Virus record (IMG/VR): IMGVR_UViG_3300037862_000061
Location: 1-33,199 of that record
DNA length: 33,199 nt
Strand: one strand, 5' to 3'
Source of the DNA: a virus
In this document: positions 1 through 6,266 of the stretch, in pieces
How the letters are laid out: the number at the start of each line of letters is the position of its first letter
How positions within the stretch are numbered: position 1 is the stretch's first letter
Program-made: the position numbers and the translations under genes
Notes under the pieces: model-generated
Told to the model about the DNA's origin: nothing
Databases searched by the model: none
What the model saw: only the letters and a program-made list of their open reading frames with translations

Positions 1-407
1 TAGCTTTCAATTTCATACCTGCCATGTGCTTTATTTTTTATCGGTCGGAATAGTATAGCCATTAGATTATGTAAATCATTTTGGCTTGTTTGGTATTTAT
101 CCAGGTCTGCAAACTCTCCTAAACTTATTTCTTCAAAGTCATTTATAAATCCAAACTCTAAACCATCTAATTTAAATGTAGCTTGAAATTGTGCATCAGT
201 ATTTAAAGCAATATCTACTTGTTTGCTTATACGCTCAAAGTCGATAGCTTTCAAGTTAACTAAATCCTTGTGAGGTATGTTTGTAAAGATTGATACTTTA
301 CGCTTGTTAAAAGTCATTATATCCAAGTCGCGCTCTAGCAACTCCATATACTTCTGGAACTGCCCTAACGTAACTTCACTAATATTTTCTGGTATGTTTA
401 TTTTCAT
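1..407 (-). CDS. Tail-assembly chaperone-like protein (partial, 3' end outside window)
   Basis: This is the second copy of the gene at 32583-33122. It starts at the ATG at 407, in the AATTATG context used across this genome, and runs off the left edge after about 135 codons. The product begins MKINIPENISEVTLGQFQKY, as in the complete copy, and differs from it at a few residues, for example Val for Gly in the 'HKDLxNLK' stretch. It begins 2 nt after the large terminase stop. It most likely represents the same gene on a circular map, seen in a strain variant, not a paralogue. Confidence 0.8.
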   Translation of the reverse strand, partial: MKINIPENISEVTLGQFQKYMELLERDLDIMTFNKRKVSIFTNIPHKDLVNLKAIDFERISKQVDIALNTDAQFQATFKLDGLEFGFINDFEEISLGEFADLDKYQTSQNDLHNLMAILFRPIKNKAHGRYEIES

Positions 408-484
408 AATTATCTTATATCAAATTTTCCTCTATGTGGGTTACTTAAATGAAAAAATACATTGTATCTTATTGCGTCGATTGC
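1..484. repeat. Left copy of the near-identical terminal repeat
   Basis: Bases 1-484 align without gaps to 32716-33199. I count about 21 substitutions, all within the first 360 bases; the last ~125 bases are identical. The copy covers the 5' part of the tail-chaperone gene and the 3' end of the large terminase gene. The simplest reading is a circular or terminally redundant phage map of about 32.7 kb, with the two contig ends taken from two strains of the same phage. Confidence 0.9.
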
Positions 485-1621
485 GTGATTCCAATTATCC
501 ACAAACAAACTACTTGCTTTGTCGCTGTAAACGTAGTTGTTCAATTCCTTAGCTACGTTAACGCTTTCTTTGTCTATTATTAACTGATAGTCCCGCATTA
601 GCTCAATACCAGCCTTAATACTTCCAGCACCTTTTTCGGTGGCTTGTATGTTAAATCCGTATCGTTGTATTTCTTCTATTAATCTAGGCTCTGCACTATC
701 CGCAATGATTAACTCTTTGCCAGATACATTTTGCTTGTATATTATAGCCAACTCGCTTGTTGTTAACTTTGGCTTGTATAACAATTCTTTAACGTATATT
801 ATTTTCAACTTTCTGTCTATTGCTACTTTAACTAATGTACTAGGGTCAATACTAAATCCAAAATCCGCACCAAATGAATAAGGTAGAGTATTATCGAACT
901 CTCCAAACTTCCAATTTGTAAACACAACACCCTCCGCTTTGTCTAGCCAACCGCCTAGTATTTGATGTTCATACTTCTTAGGGTTGTTTTCTTTGATTAA
1001 CTCTATTTCGTTAATAAAATCTATGTTAAGATTATCTAAGTTGTTTAGATAGGTTGTATGTATGTAGGTTGTGTTGCCTTTCACTCCGTTAAATCCTTCC
1101 GTTACTCCAGCCTCTTCAAAGAACTTTCTATAAATCCAATGCTCTTTTGTCGCTGGGTTTAATATAAGTATGATTCTATTCTGTTTATTCTTAATTCTAA
1201 TAGATAAATTTATCTTATCAAACGTGCTTTCATCTGTTAACTCCTCTGCTTCATCTAGTACCCATGTAGTAACGCCCGTAATTGATTTAAGGTTTGCTGT
1301 CTGGTCTCCCGAACTTGTTTTAATACCTCTAAAGATTATCTCGCTGTTTGTTTGCTTATTCTTTATTTCGGTCTTATTAACATCAAACGCGTTGTTCATT
1401 TCAAGCAAGTCTATTTTCTCTTGAAACTCTGGTATAACTGACAAGTGTGCAGAAGTCATTGTTTGTCTAGTGTATAAAATCTTATGCCCTAATTCAAAAG
1501 ATAGTAGACTTGTAAACCTACCTACTTCAAAAGACTTGCCCGAACCACGACCACCAGTAATAACAAAGTATCTAGTATCGTTACTTAAACTATTCCAAAT
1601 CGGTTTTTGTTTGGCTATCAT
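410..1621 (-). CDS. terL: Terminase large subunit
   Basis: This is the DNA-packaging motor: an ATPase that pumps DNA into the prohead and a nuclease that cuts concatemers. The 403-residue product has a Walker A motif GGRGSGKS (about residues 23-30), Walker B with catalytic Glu WVLDEAEE (120-127) and a LILNP coupling segment near 152. An RNase H-like nuclease domain has acidic residues at D253 (GADFGFSIDP), D308 (IADSAEP) and D382 (NHAIDAIRY). Length and motif order fit a Terminase_6/PBSX-type large subunit. It overlaps terS by 32 nt and is followed 2 nt later by the tail-chaperone gene. The identical 3' end occurs again at 33125-33199. Confidence 0.95.
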   Translation of the reverse strand: MIAKQKPIWNSLSNDTRYFVITGGRGSGKSFEVGRFTSLLSFELGHKILYTRQTMTSAHLSVIPEFQEKIDLLEMNNAFDVNKTEIKNKQTNSEIIFRGIKTSSGDQTANLKSITGVTTWVLDEAEELTDESTFDKINLSIRIKNKQNRIILILNPATKEHWIYRKFFEEAGVTEGFNGVKGNTTYIHTTYLNNLDNLNIDFINEIELIKENNPKKYEHQILGGWLDKAEGVVFTNWKFGEFDNTLPYSFGADFGFSIDPSTLVKVAIDRKLKIIYVKELLYKPKLTTSELAIIYKQNVSGKELIIADSAEPRLIEEIQRYGFNIQATEKGAGSIKAGIELMRDYQLIIDKESVNVAKELNNYVYSDKASSLFVDNWNHAIDAIRYNVFFHLSNPHRGKFDIR

Positions 1622-1862
1622 ATAAATCTTTTATACTAAAATCATTAACCTCGTGCGTGTTGTGTTGGTCAATTACTTGCTTAGGCATACCAAAGTTATA
1701 CTGAAAGAATAATTTAACCGCCCAGTCTTTACCATCTTCTAGCGCTGATTTTAGTGCAGAAAAAGCCAGAGGTTCAAGTGGTGTTAATTTTTCAATTAAA
1801 CTTTGTTCTTCTGCTTTGCTCTTTCGACCTGCGTTTTCTCTTGCTCCTCCAGCCTTACCCAT
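1590..1862 (-). CDS. terS: Terminase small subunit (putative)
   Basis: The 90-residue product lies directly upstream of, and overlaps, terL, which is the usual place for the DNA-recognition subunit of the packaging terminase. It starts with a basic, Gly-rich segment (GKAGGARENAGRKSK) like those of many small terminase proteins, followed by helical sequence. It is short for the family, and no clear helix-turn-helix can be defined by eye. The call rests mainly on position and on the basic N-terminus. It is read from the same late transcript as the tRNA-Trp gene just upstream. Confidence 0.7.
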   Translation of the reverse strand: MGKAGGARENAGRKSKAEEQSLIEKLTPLEPLAFSALKSALEDGKDWAVKLFFQYNFGMPKQVIDQHNTHEVNDFSIKDLYDSQTKTDLE

Positions 1863-1907
1863 TTTGATATAATTTGATTATTCAATTAATTGATATTTGT
1901 TTTTTTA

Positions 1908-1980
1908 CATACGGTGTAGGAATCGAACCTACCCACTCGGTGTTGGAGACCAAGTCGCCTACCTTTGAACATTACCGCAT
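1908..1980 (-). tRNA. tRNA-Trp (anticodon CCA), divergent
   Basis: The 73-nt sequence folds as a cloverleaf. The acceptor stem is ATGCGGT/ACCGTAT (one G-U), the T arm is GTAGG-TTCGATT-CCTAC, and the anticodon arm is TTGGT-CTCCAAC-ACCGA with anticodon CCA at 1944-1946. The discriminator is G and no 3' CCA is encoded. The D stem is weak, built mostly of G-U pairs. The gene stands between a late-promoter motif and terS, so it is probably transcribed at the 5' end of the terminase mRNA. A host-derived tRNA or a drifting phage tRNA are both possible. Confidence 0.85.
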
Positions 1981-2008
1981 TTCTAATTCATGCAAAAACT
2001 ACACATTA

Positions 2009-2036
2009 ATAACGACGAATATTTAATATTGTAACT
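2009..2036 (-). promoter_or_regulatory. Late-promoter motif, copy 1 (tRNA/terminase unit)
   Basis: On the minus strand this reads GTTACA, 15 nt, CGTT(A). It matches the motif at three other operon starts (31956-31981, 23658-23683, 20886-20911) with exactly the same spacing. The last T of the CGTTT half is replaced by A, so this is the weakest copy. It lies 30 nt upstream of the tRNA-Trp gene, unlike the other copies, which lie 7 nt from an ATG. Confidence 0.55.
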
Positions 2037-2083
2037 TATTGGTAGAAAGTATTGCCTAAACACGCTCTTATGTATTCTTAGTT

Positions 2084-2500
2084 TCAAGGCTTTTTATTTG
2101 CTTTTATCTTTGCTTTCTTCTCTATTCTACTAACTGTCATAAAATTTATCTTATAGCGCCTTTCTATTTCCCTTAACGAGTTGTCGTATCTAAGTATTAA
2201 TATCTTACGCTCTTTCCAAGTTAAGCAATCGGGAACTTTATAAATAGTATCTTGTTCTTCTTCTTCGGTCGCTAGGTTTGCGCTTAGTTCGCAGTGCATA
2301 CGTTTGTTTTCTGCCTTTAACCAATCAAGCCAAACAGACTTTAAAGTGAAGTAAATATAAAAATCGTTTAGTTCTTTGTCGTAGTCTTTTAGCTTAAGAT
2401 ACATTTCGCTTACTATGTCGTCTGCTAAAAATTGGTCTTTGCAAATACCTCTAGCCATCTTTACCCACAAATCGTGTTTTAAACAAAGAATTTCTAACAT
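2084..2500 (-). CDS. RNA polymerase sigma-70-like factor
   Basis: The 138-residue product resembles small sigma-70 family proteins. A region-2-like helical segment (LADDIVSEMYLKL, near residues 25-37) is followed by an aromatic-rich stretch (IYFTLKSVWLDWL). A C-terminal region-4-like helix-turn-helix (LTWKERKILILRYDN...REIERRYKINFMTVSRIEKKA) ends the protein. It is shorter than ECF sigma factors (about 170-190 residues), so it may act as a partial sigma or an activator. It lies just upstream of the late terminase unit and is a natural candidate for recognising the repeated late motif. That link is inference only. Confidence 0.65.
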   Translation of the reverse strand: MLEILCLKHDLWVKMARGICKDQFLADDIVSEMYLKLKDYDKELNDFYIYFTLKSVWLDWLKAENKRMHCELSANLATEEEEQDTIYKVPDCLTWKERKILILRYDNSLREIERRYKINFMTVSRIEKKAKIKANKKP

Positions 2501-2520
2501 AGTAATAAAATTAAGTTATA

Positions 2521-2528
2521 CAAATATA
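2521..2528 (-). promoter_or_regulatory. Candidate -7 box upstream of the sigma-like gene
   Basis: The minus strand reads TATATTTG, a match to the Bacteroidetes TAnnTTTG box, 20 nt before the ATG at 2500 and downstream of the gene that starts at 2798. The extended TATTGTTTAA -33 element seen at other early promoters is absent, so this promoter would belong to a different class or be weak. Confidence 0.45.
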
Positions 2529-2561
2529 AGTTAAAAATATTACTATGTTAAAAATATGATT

Positions 2562-2798
2562 TTACAGTTTACTTATTTCTTCTGAAACTTCAATATAGTA
2601 AACCCTTTTATTATAATCTTCTTGTGTGTTATTAATATTAGGTATTTGTTCTAAAATTTCTTTTACCGCTAGTAAGGCGCATTGCTTTGCGCTTTCCATT
2701 TCTTTGATTATTTTACACGAGCCAACTTCTCTTTCATCTTTATAAGCAAGCGGTCTAAATTTATAAAACAAATCCTTTGCCTTTTCTTTTGCTGTCAT
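2562..2798 (-). CDS. Small conserved phage protein, function unknown
   Basis: The 78-residue product starts MTAKEKAKDLFYKF and contains AKQCALLAVKEILEQIP, a pattern I associate with short proteins found repeatedly in Bacteroidetes phages. No enzymatic motif is visible. It is predicted to be largely helical. The gene overlaps the upstream gene by 4 nt (ATGA type), which suggests translational coupling within the early operon that begins near 3800. Confidence 0.65.
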   Translation of the reverse strand: MTAKEKAKDLFYKFRPLAYKDEREVGSCKIIKEMESAKQCALLAVKEILEQIPNINNTQEDYNKRVYYIEVSEEISKL

Positions 2799-3310
2799 AG
2801 TTTGATTATTTCAAATTCATATCCAATAATATCTTCTACTTGTTGTTGCGTTAGTTTTATTTTTCTATTATCAAACCTTACCGCACTTTTATATTCTAAG
2901 TAACTTTGACAAGAAAATGACCAATCTTCATTTTCAAACTCGCTACCTTTTAGTAATTCTTTTACCGTTTGCTTTAATGGTTCTTTGTAAGATAATATTT
3001 CTGCAAAATTACATTCATCTGCAATTTTTATATTATTTACTGAAACTTCCGCATCTATCCAATACCCGCCTGGCCATTCGTGTATATCTCTAATTATTTT
3101 AATCTTAGTTAGGTCGTAAATTCTATTGCTAGATAAACATTTAACTTCTTTAGCATTCTTAAAATGTTCTTTGACTTGTTCTAAAGTTGTTGTTTTGTTT
3201 TTTAATAATGTAGAAAGGTGTTCGTTGTAAATATCTAAACAACAACTTCCAATGTGTTTAGAGTTGTTAATGTGTTTTTTAACCTCTTCTAATGTTGTTT
3301 GTGCTTTCAT
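2795..3310 (-). CDS. Hypothetical protein with internal N-terminal duplication
   Basis: The 171-residue product is not recognised. Its first 80 residues carry two related units: TTLEEVKKHINNSK near residue 5 and TTLEQVKEHFKNAK near residue 41. Each is followed by a cysteine-containing stretch, so the N-terminus looks like a tandem duplication of about 36 residues. The C-terminal half is mixed alpha/beta without catalytic motifs. The start ATG overlaps the TGA of the 25-codon gene upstream, and the end overlaps the next start, giving a tightly coupled string of genes. Confidence 0.65.
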   Translation of the reverse strand: MKAQTTLEEVKKHINNSKHIGSCCLDIYNEHLSTLLKNKTTTLEQVKEHFKNAKEVKCLSSNRIYDLTKIKIIRDIHEWPGGYWIDAEVSVNNIKIADECNFAEILSYKEPLKQTVKELLKGSEFENEDWSFSCQSYLEYKSAVRFDNRKIKLTQQQVEDIIGYEFEIIKL

Positions 3311-3384
3311 AATTTTATTTTTAAGTTTAATTTTTCAATCCAGTTTGCGTAATCGTTTCTAAATTTTAATATAGATTTTATCAT
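3307..3384 (-). CDS. Micro-protein, 25 aa, coupled at both ends
   Basis: This 25-codon reading frame (MIKSILKFRNDYANWIEKLN...) is linked to both neighbours by four-base ATGA overlaps: its ATG overlaps the TGA of the gene at 3381-3638, and its own TGA overlaps the ATG at 3310. It fills the gap between the two genes exactly, which is the main argument that it is translated. The product is basic and helical with one Trp. Function is unknown. Confidence 0.5.
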   Translation of the reverse strand: MIKSILKFRNDYANWIEKLNLKIKL

Positions 3385-3638
3385 AATTGTTCAAGAGTTA
3401 AAAAGTTTAGTTTGCTTTGTAGTATTGTTGTTTGCCTTGTTACATAAACAATATGATGACTTGTAACAAAAGGATTATTTTTATAAAGTCTTATTTCGTT
3501 TACTTGGTTATCATTATACATTCTACCTAGCTTAAACTGCTTCTCTACGTGTTCTAGGTTTAGATATTTAACTCTTGACCTTACGGTTTCATAACCTATA
3601 TTTAAGAAGTCTGCTATTTGTTTTTTGTTGCGTAGCAT
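3381..3638 (-). CDS. Small helix-turn-helix protein
   Basis: The 85-residue product begins MLRNKKQIADFLNIGYETVRSRVKYLNLE. This reads as a helix-turn-helix: 'KQIADFLNI' as first helix, 'GYETVRSRV' as recognition helix. It is a plausible DNA-binding regulator encoded early in the operon driven by the promoter at 3809-3844. Its start overlaps the TAA of the upstream gene (TAATG). The remainder (about residues 40-85) has no visible motif. A regulatory role is inference. Confidence 0.6.
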   Translation of the reverse strand: MLRNKKQIADFLNIGYETVRSRVKYLNLEHVEKQFKLGRMYNDNQVNEIRLYKNNPFVTSHHIVYVTRQTTILQSKLNFLTLEQL

Positions 3639-3790
3639 TATAAATGTTTTTTTTCGTAATCTTTGCAGATAACATTCAAAGCCTCAATACATTCTCTAAA
3701 CATTTCTAAAGGTACTTTCTTTTGTAGGTTTTTCTGTGCGTAATTTTTACTTGGTCTTCCCGCTCCTTTTGGATTTTTTTCTGTTTTCAT
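3638..3790 (-). CDS. Short basic protein with GAGRPSK motif
   Basis: The product has 50 residues (MKTEKNPKGAGRPSKNYAQK...VPLEMFRECIEALN...) and a classic AAATTATG start. The basic N-terminus holds a GRP core like an AT-hook, and the second half looks like an amphipathic helix. The combination resembles small ribbon-helix-helix or AT-hook DNA-binding proteins of phages. It is the first gene after the early promoter at 3809-3844 (18 nt), and its stop overlaps the next start (TAATG). Confidence 0.6.
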   Translation of the reverse strand: MKTEKNPKGAGRPSKNYAQKNLQKKVPLEMFRECIEALNVICKDYEKKHL

Positions 3791-3808
3791 AATTTATATT
3801 TGTTTTTA

Positions 3809-3844
3809 CAAAGATACAAAACTTTTACTATTAAACAATACTTT
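3809..3844 (-). promoter_or_regulatory. Early promoter (extended Bacteroidetes type)
   Basis: The minus strand reads AGTATTGTTTAA, 14 nt, TATCTTTG. The -7 box matches the Bacteroidetes TAnnTTTG consensus, and the extended -33 element is shared with the promoters near 8256, 11661, 14392, 32332 and 23705 (plus strand). Transcription would begin about 10-15 nt before the ATG at 3790. The -33 element overlaps the stop codon of the weak GTG-start gene upstream. Confidence 0.8.
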
Positions 3845-3989
3845 TATTAAAATTAATTTGATACGCTCTATAAATATAATCTTTAGACTTTGGTAACTCT
3901 TTAAACTTCGCGATGGTCATTAACTTTTTTATAGTTGGTTTTGTTTTGTGAAATGCGTGTACTTCTATTTCTGTTTTGTCTGCTAACAC
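3831..3989 (-). CDS. Possible 52-aa gene with GTG start downstream of ninG
   Basis: This frame opens at a GTG that overlaps the end of ninG and encodes about 52 residues (LADKTEIEVHAFHKTKPTIKK...). It ends at a TAA that lies inside the early promoter's -33 element. The codon content looks coding and it fills an otherwise empty stretch, but the start is non-standard here. An internal ATG would leave only 29 residues. I regard it as plausible but unproven. Confidence 0.4.
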   Translation of the reverse strand: MLADKTEIEVHAFHKTKPTIKKLMTIAKFKELPKSKDYIYRAYQINFNKSIV

Positions 3990-4528
3990 TTTAAGTCTTC
4001 TTTATATTTCAAATCGTATTGTATTTTTTTAGCTATTAAATCGGCTTTAGTGTATTTGTGTTGTCGTGTTTCGTTTGCTAGTTGTTCAATCTTATCTGCG
4101 TAGCTTAAAGAATATCTATTTATCAAACCAAGTCTATAATTTAATTCGTTGCCGTTTTGAAATCTATTACACTTTCTGCATTGGCTGTGGCAATTCATTT
4201 CGTTAAATATAACGCCGCTGTATATCTCTGCTTTCTTGAAGTGTCCGCCATCCATTTCATCTGTAAGTTTACCGCAACTAATGCAAGGTTTGTCTTTATC
4301 TCTTAACCTTATCCACTTTTGAAACGATTTCTTTGCTTCTGCTTCGTATTGACCTAGAGTTTTTAATTTCTCTTTTAAGACTTTTTTTTCTGCATTCCAC
4401 TCTCTAGTGTCTTTTAACCTTTTTAACTCCTTAGCGTGGATTATAGCGCACTTGTACCCGCAGCAAATTTGAGCAAATTGTCTAGGCTCGAAACTTTCTT
4501 TGCAAACTTTACATTTTTTTAGTTTCAT
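3983..4528 (-). CDS. ninG: NinG/Rap-type recombination protein
   Basis: The 181-residue product matches the lambda NinG (Rap) family, structure-specific nucleases that help RecA-independent or Red-type recombination. An N-terminal zinc-binding segment (C6-x2-C9, C22/C23, C27) is followed by a charged helical linker. The C-terminal HNH-like core has CISCG, DGGHFKKAEIYSG, then H and CRKCN with N/R residues (about 100-145). It lies beside a DUF1367-like gene, a common pairing in the nin regions of lambdoid phages. Together with the Erf protein at 11034-11639 it points to phage-encoded recombination. Confidence 0.9.
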   Translation of the reverse strand: MKLKKCKVCKESFEPRQFAQICCGYKCAIIHAKELKRLKDTREWNAEKKVLKEKLKTLGQYEAEAKKSFQKWIRLRDKDKPCISCGKLTDEMDGGHFKKAEIYSGVIFNEMNCHSQCRKCNRFQNGNELNYRLGLINRYSLSYADKIEQLANETRQHKYTKADLIAKKIQYDLKYKEDLKC

Positions 4529-4530
4529 AA

Positions 4531-4944
4531 TTAAAAATATTGTAAAATTTGTTCTTCTATTGTTTCGTTATCTATTCCTAGCCACTTACTTATTATTCCT
4601 TTAGTATCTTCATAAAGTTTAGTAAACTCGTTTTGGTCCATACTTCCAAAGCTTATAGAATTTGCTATTTTGTAAACCTCTCCCGTTATTTTGTTTACTA
4701 TTTCATCGTATCTACCGGATGTTATTATTAAATCTCGTCGCATATCTTCTAACAGCCTATAATCGCTTTGATTTTCAAAACATAGTTTAAGCAAAGCAAA
4801 GTATTTTTTATGAAAAGATAGGTTTCTGCGCTTAGTGTAGGTTATTTCTATCTGTTCTCCTATTGGTATTTTAGCAAAATTTTCGTAATCGGAATCATAG
4901 CAAGGCTTTAAACTACCGTTTATCTTTATTACTAGTATTTTCAT
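4531..4944 (-). CDS. DUF1367-like phage protein
   Basis: The 137-residue product carries the pattern KRRNLSFHKKYFALLKLCFENQ (about residues 38-59) and ISFGSMDQNEFTKLYE near residue 97, both features I recognise from the DUF1367 family of lambdoid and Bacteroidetes phages. Its biochemical function is not established. The gene ends 2 nt before ninG, and this close arrangement supports a shared role in recombination or replication, though that is inference. The start has the usual A/T-rich context but no Shine-Dalgarno. Confidence 0.8.
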   Translation of the reverse strand: MKILVIKINGSLKPCYDSDYENFAKIPIGEQIEITYTKRRNLSFHKKYFALLKLCFENQSDYRLLEDMRRDLIITSGRYDEIVNKITGEVYKIANSISFGSMDQNEFTKLYEDTKGIISKWLGIDNETIEEQILQYF

Positions 4945-4966
4945 AGTTCTTTTAAATTATAATTTT

Positions 4967-5800
4967 TTAAAAACTACATACACAAGAAGTATCATCTTCT
5001 GTATGTAGATTCATTTTTATAGTTCTAGGTAATTTCGCCATTTTTACCAAGTCTTTAATTGATTTATGTCCTCTAAAAGAAGTGGATTCATATTTATTTT
5101 CTTGTTCTTCTTGCCAGTCTATAAATCTTGTTCCGTATATTATATTTTCAATCAAAGTTTCTTCTGATTTTTTATAGCAAATTTCGCAATTGCCTAATTT
5201 CCCATGAATACCCAGTCTAAAAAGTTGTTTTTTCCACCATTTATTTAAGTCTAATTGTGATATAGGAGTATAAAAATCAGTCAATAAAGGAAATATCTTT
5301 TGTTTTTGTTCTTTGATTTCAGCAAACGTAATGCGTTTTGGCATATCTTCTTTTCTAAATCCAATAGCTATTTTGTAATTATTAACGCCAAAAATATCAT
5401 CACATAATTTTTTAGCGGGTAACGTCTTTAAATTTTCTGAACAATAAGGTGCGTTTTGGTTTGGTAGTCCTTTAAAAATTCCTTTATTTTTATGTTCAAT
5501 CATTTTAGAAAAAGTTTTTGCTTTCATATCTAAATTTTCCCAATCAACAATTTTATATTTAACTCCAGTTCCTAAATCATTTGAGTAAACACCTTGAATT
5601 TTTACAATTGGCATATTCCAATGTTTTTCAATATTTTTTAAAAACTCAATTGTTTCTGGTCTCTCCATTCCTGTATTGCAAAAAACAAAAACCTTTTCAT
5701 ATTTAACATACTTTTCGTGAGTTTGAATATGTCTTGCCATCATTGCGGAACTTCTGCCTCCAGATACAGTAATCATAATAGATTTAATTTCTGTATTCAT
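4967..5800 (-). CDS. PAPS-reductase-like ATP pyrophosphatase
   Basis: The 277-residue product has the N-type PP-loop SGGRSSAMM (residues 13-21), which binds and hydrolyses ATP to AMP and PPi in sulfur-transfer and adenylation enzymes. Cysteines at 120, 133, 205 and 208 (C-x2-C in GNCEICYKK) could bind an iron-sulfur cluster, and the C-terminus ends SCVCSF. The family covers PAPS reductases, DndC-type DNA phosphorothioation proteins and tRNA thiolases. Many phages carry a lone member of unknown substrate. No dnd or queuosine-pathway partner genes occur here, so the substrate is open. Confidence 0.8.
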   Translation of the reverse strand: MNTEIKSIMITVSGGRSSAMMARHIQTHEKYVKYEKVFVFCNTGMERPETIEFLKNIEKHWNMPIVKIQGVYSNDLGTGVKYKIVDWENLDMKAKTFSKMIEHKNKGIFKGLPNQNAPYCSENLKTLPAKKLCDDIFGVNNYKIAIGFRKEDMPKRITFAEIKEQKQKIFPLLTDFYTPISQLDLNKWWKKQLFRLGIHGKLGNCEICYKKSEETLIENIIYGTRFIDWQEEQENKYESTSFRGHKSIKDLVKMAKLPRTIKMNLHTEDDTSCVCSF

Positions 5801-5913
5801 AATTTGTTTTCTTTTAAAAGTTTTCTATAAATAACGTTTGTTTTCTCGCAGTTTTGCCCGCGCAAATATTGCTTTTGAATTAATTTTTTGATTGTTTCTA
5901 GTGTGTGTATCAT
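5797..5913 (-). CDS. Small coupled protein, 38 aa
   Basis: This frame (MIHTLETIKKLIQKQYLRGQ..., 38 residues) begins with AAATTATG and ends in a TGA that overlaps the ATG of the PAPS-reductase-like gene. It begins 3 nt before the stop of the gene at 5917-6264. The product is basic and helical and is not recognised. The position and the four-base overlap are the main support for translation. Confidence 0.55.
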   Translation of the reverse strand: MIHTLETIKKLIQKQYLRGQNCEKTNVIYRKLLKENKL

Positions 5914-5916
5914 AAT

Positions 5917-6264
5917 TTATTTAGTTTTAATAATGGTTTTGTAATTAAAAGGCGTTCCCATCCACATAGAATGAATTATATTTCTATAAAGTATTTTTGA
6001 ATCCATTTGGTATTTGTTTTGTGAATTAAAACTAATTGGGTTTAGGTGTTGAGTAGGTGTTGAATAACATCTTACTGTAAAATCGTACTTCCCGCCTTTA
6101 TCTTCTACGCAATTTTTTAAATAATAATCGAAACTTGGTAATTCCAATTTACTAAAACCTAGCCATCTTTTTGGATCGTTTGCTATAATGTCGAATCTGT
6201 AACGCAAATACTTTTTATAATACTCAATTCTTTTATAAATATAATTTATTTCGTTTGCTTTCAT
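5917..6264 (-). CDS. Hypothetical protein, 115 aa
   Basis: The product is rich in Tyr and Asn (NEINYIYKRIEYYKKYLRYRF...) with the stretch DPKRWLGFSKLELPSFDYYL. I do not recognise a family and see no catalytic motif, signal peptide or membrane segment. The gene starts with ATG one codon after the stop of the RecA-fold ATPase and is followed by the 38-aa gene, so it is part of the replication/recombination operon. Confidence 0.6.
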   Translation of the reverse strand: MKANEINYIYKRIEYYKKYLRYRFDIIANDPKRWLGFSKLELPSFDYYLKNCVEDKGGKYDFTVRCYSTPTQHLNPISFNSQNKYQMDSKILYRNIIHSMWMGTPFNYKTIIKTK

Positions 6265-6266
6265 AA

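Noticed and set aside
1944-1946. The phage tRNA-Trp as a sign of UGA recoding
   Set aside because: The anticodon is CCA, not UCA, and TGA is used as a normal stop at many gene junctions, so the standard code applies.
3455-3476. TGTAAC inside the 3381-3638 gene as a fifth late motif
   Set aside because: The AAACG partner is missing at the required 15-nt distance and the site is internal to a coding region.
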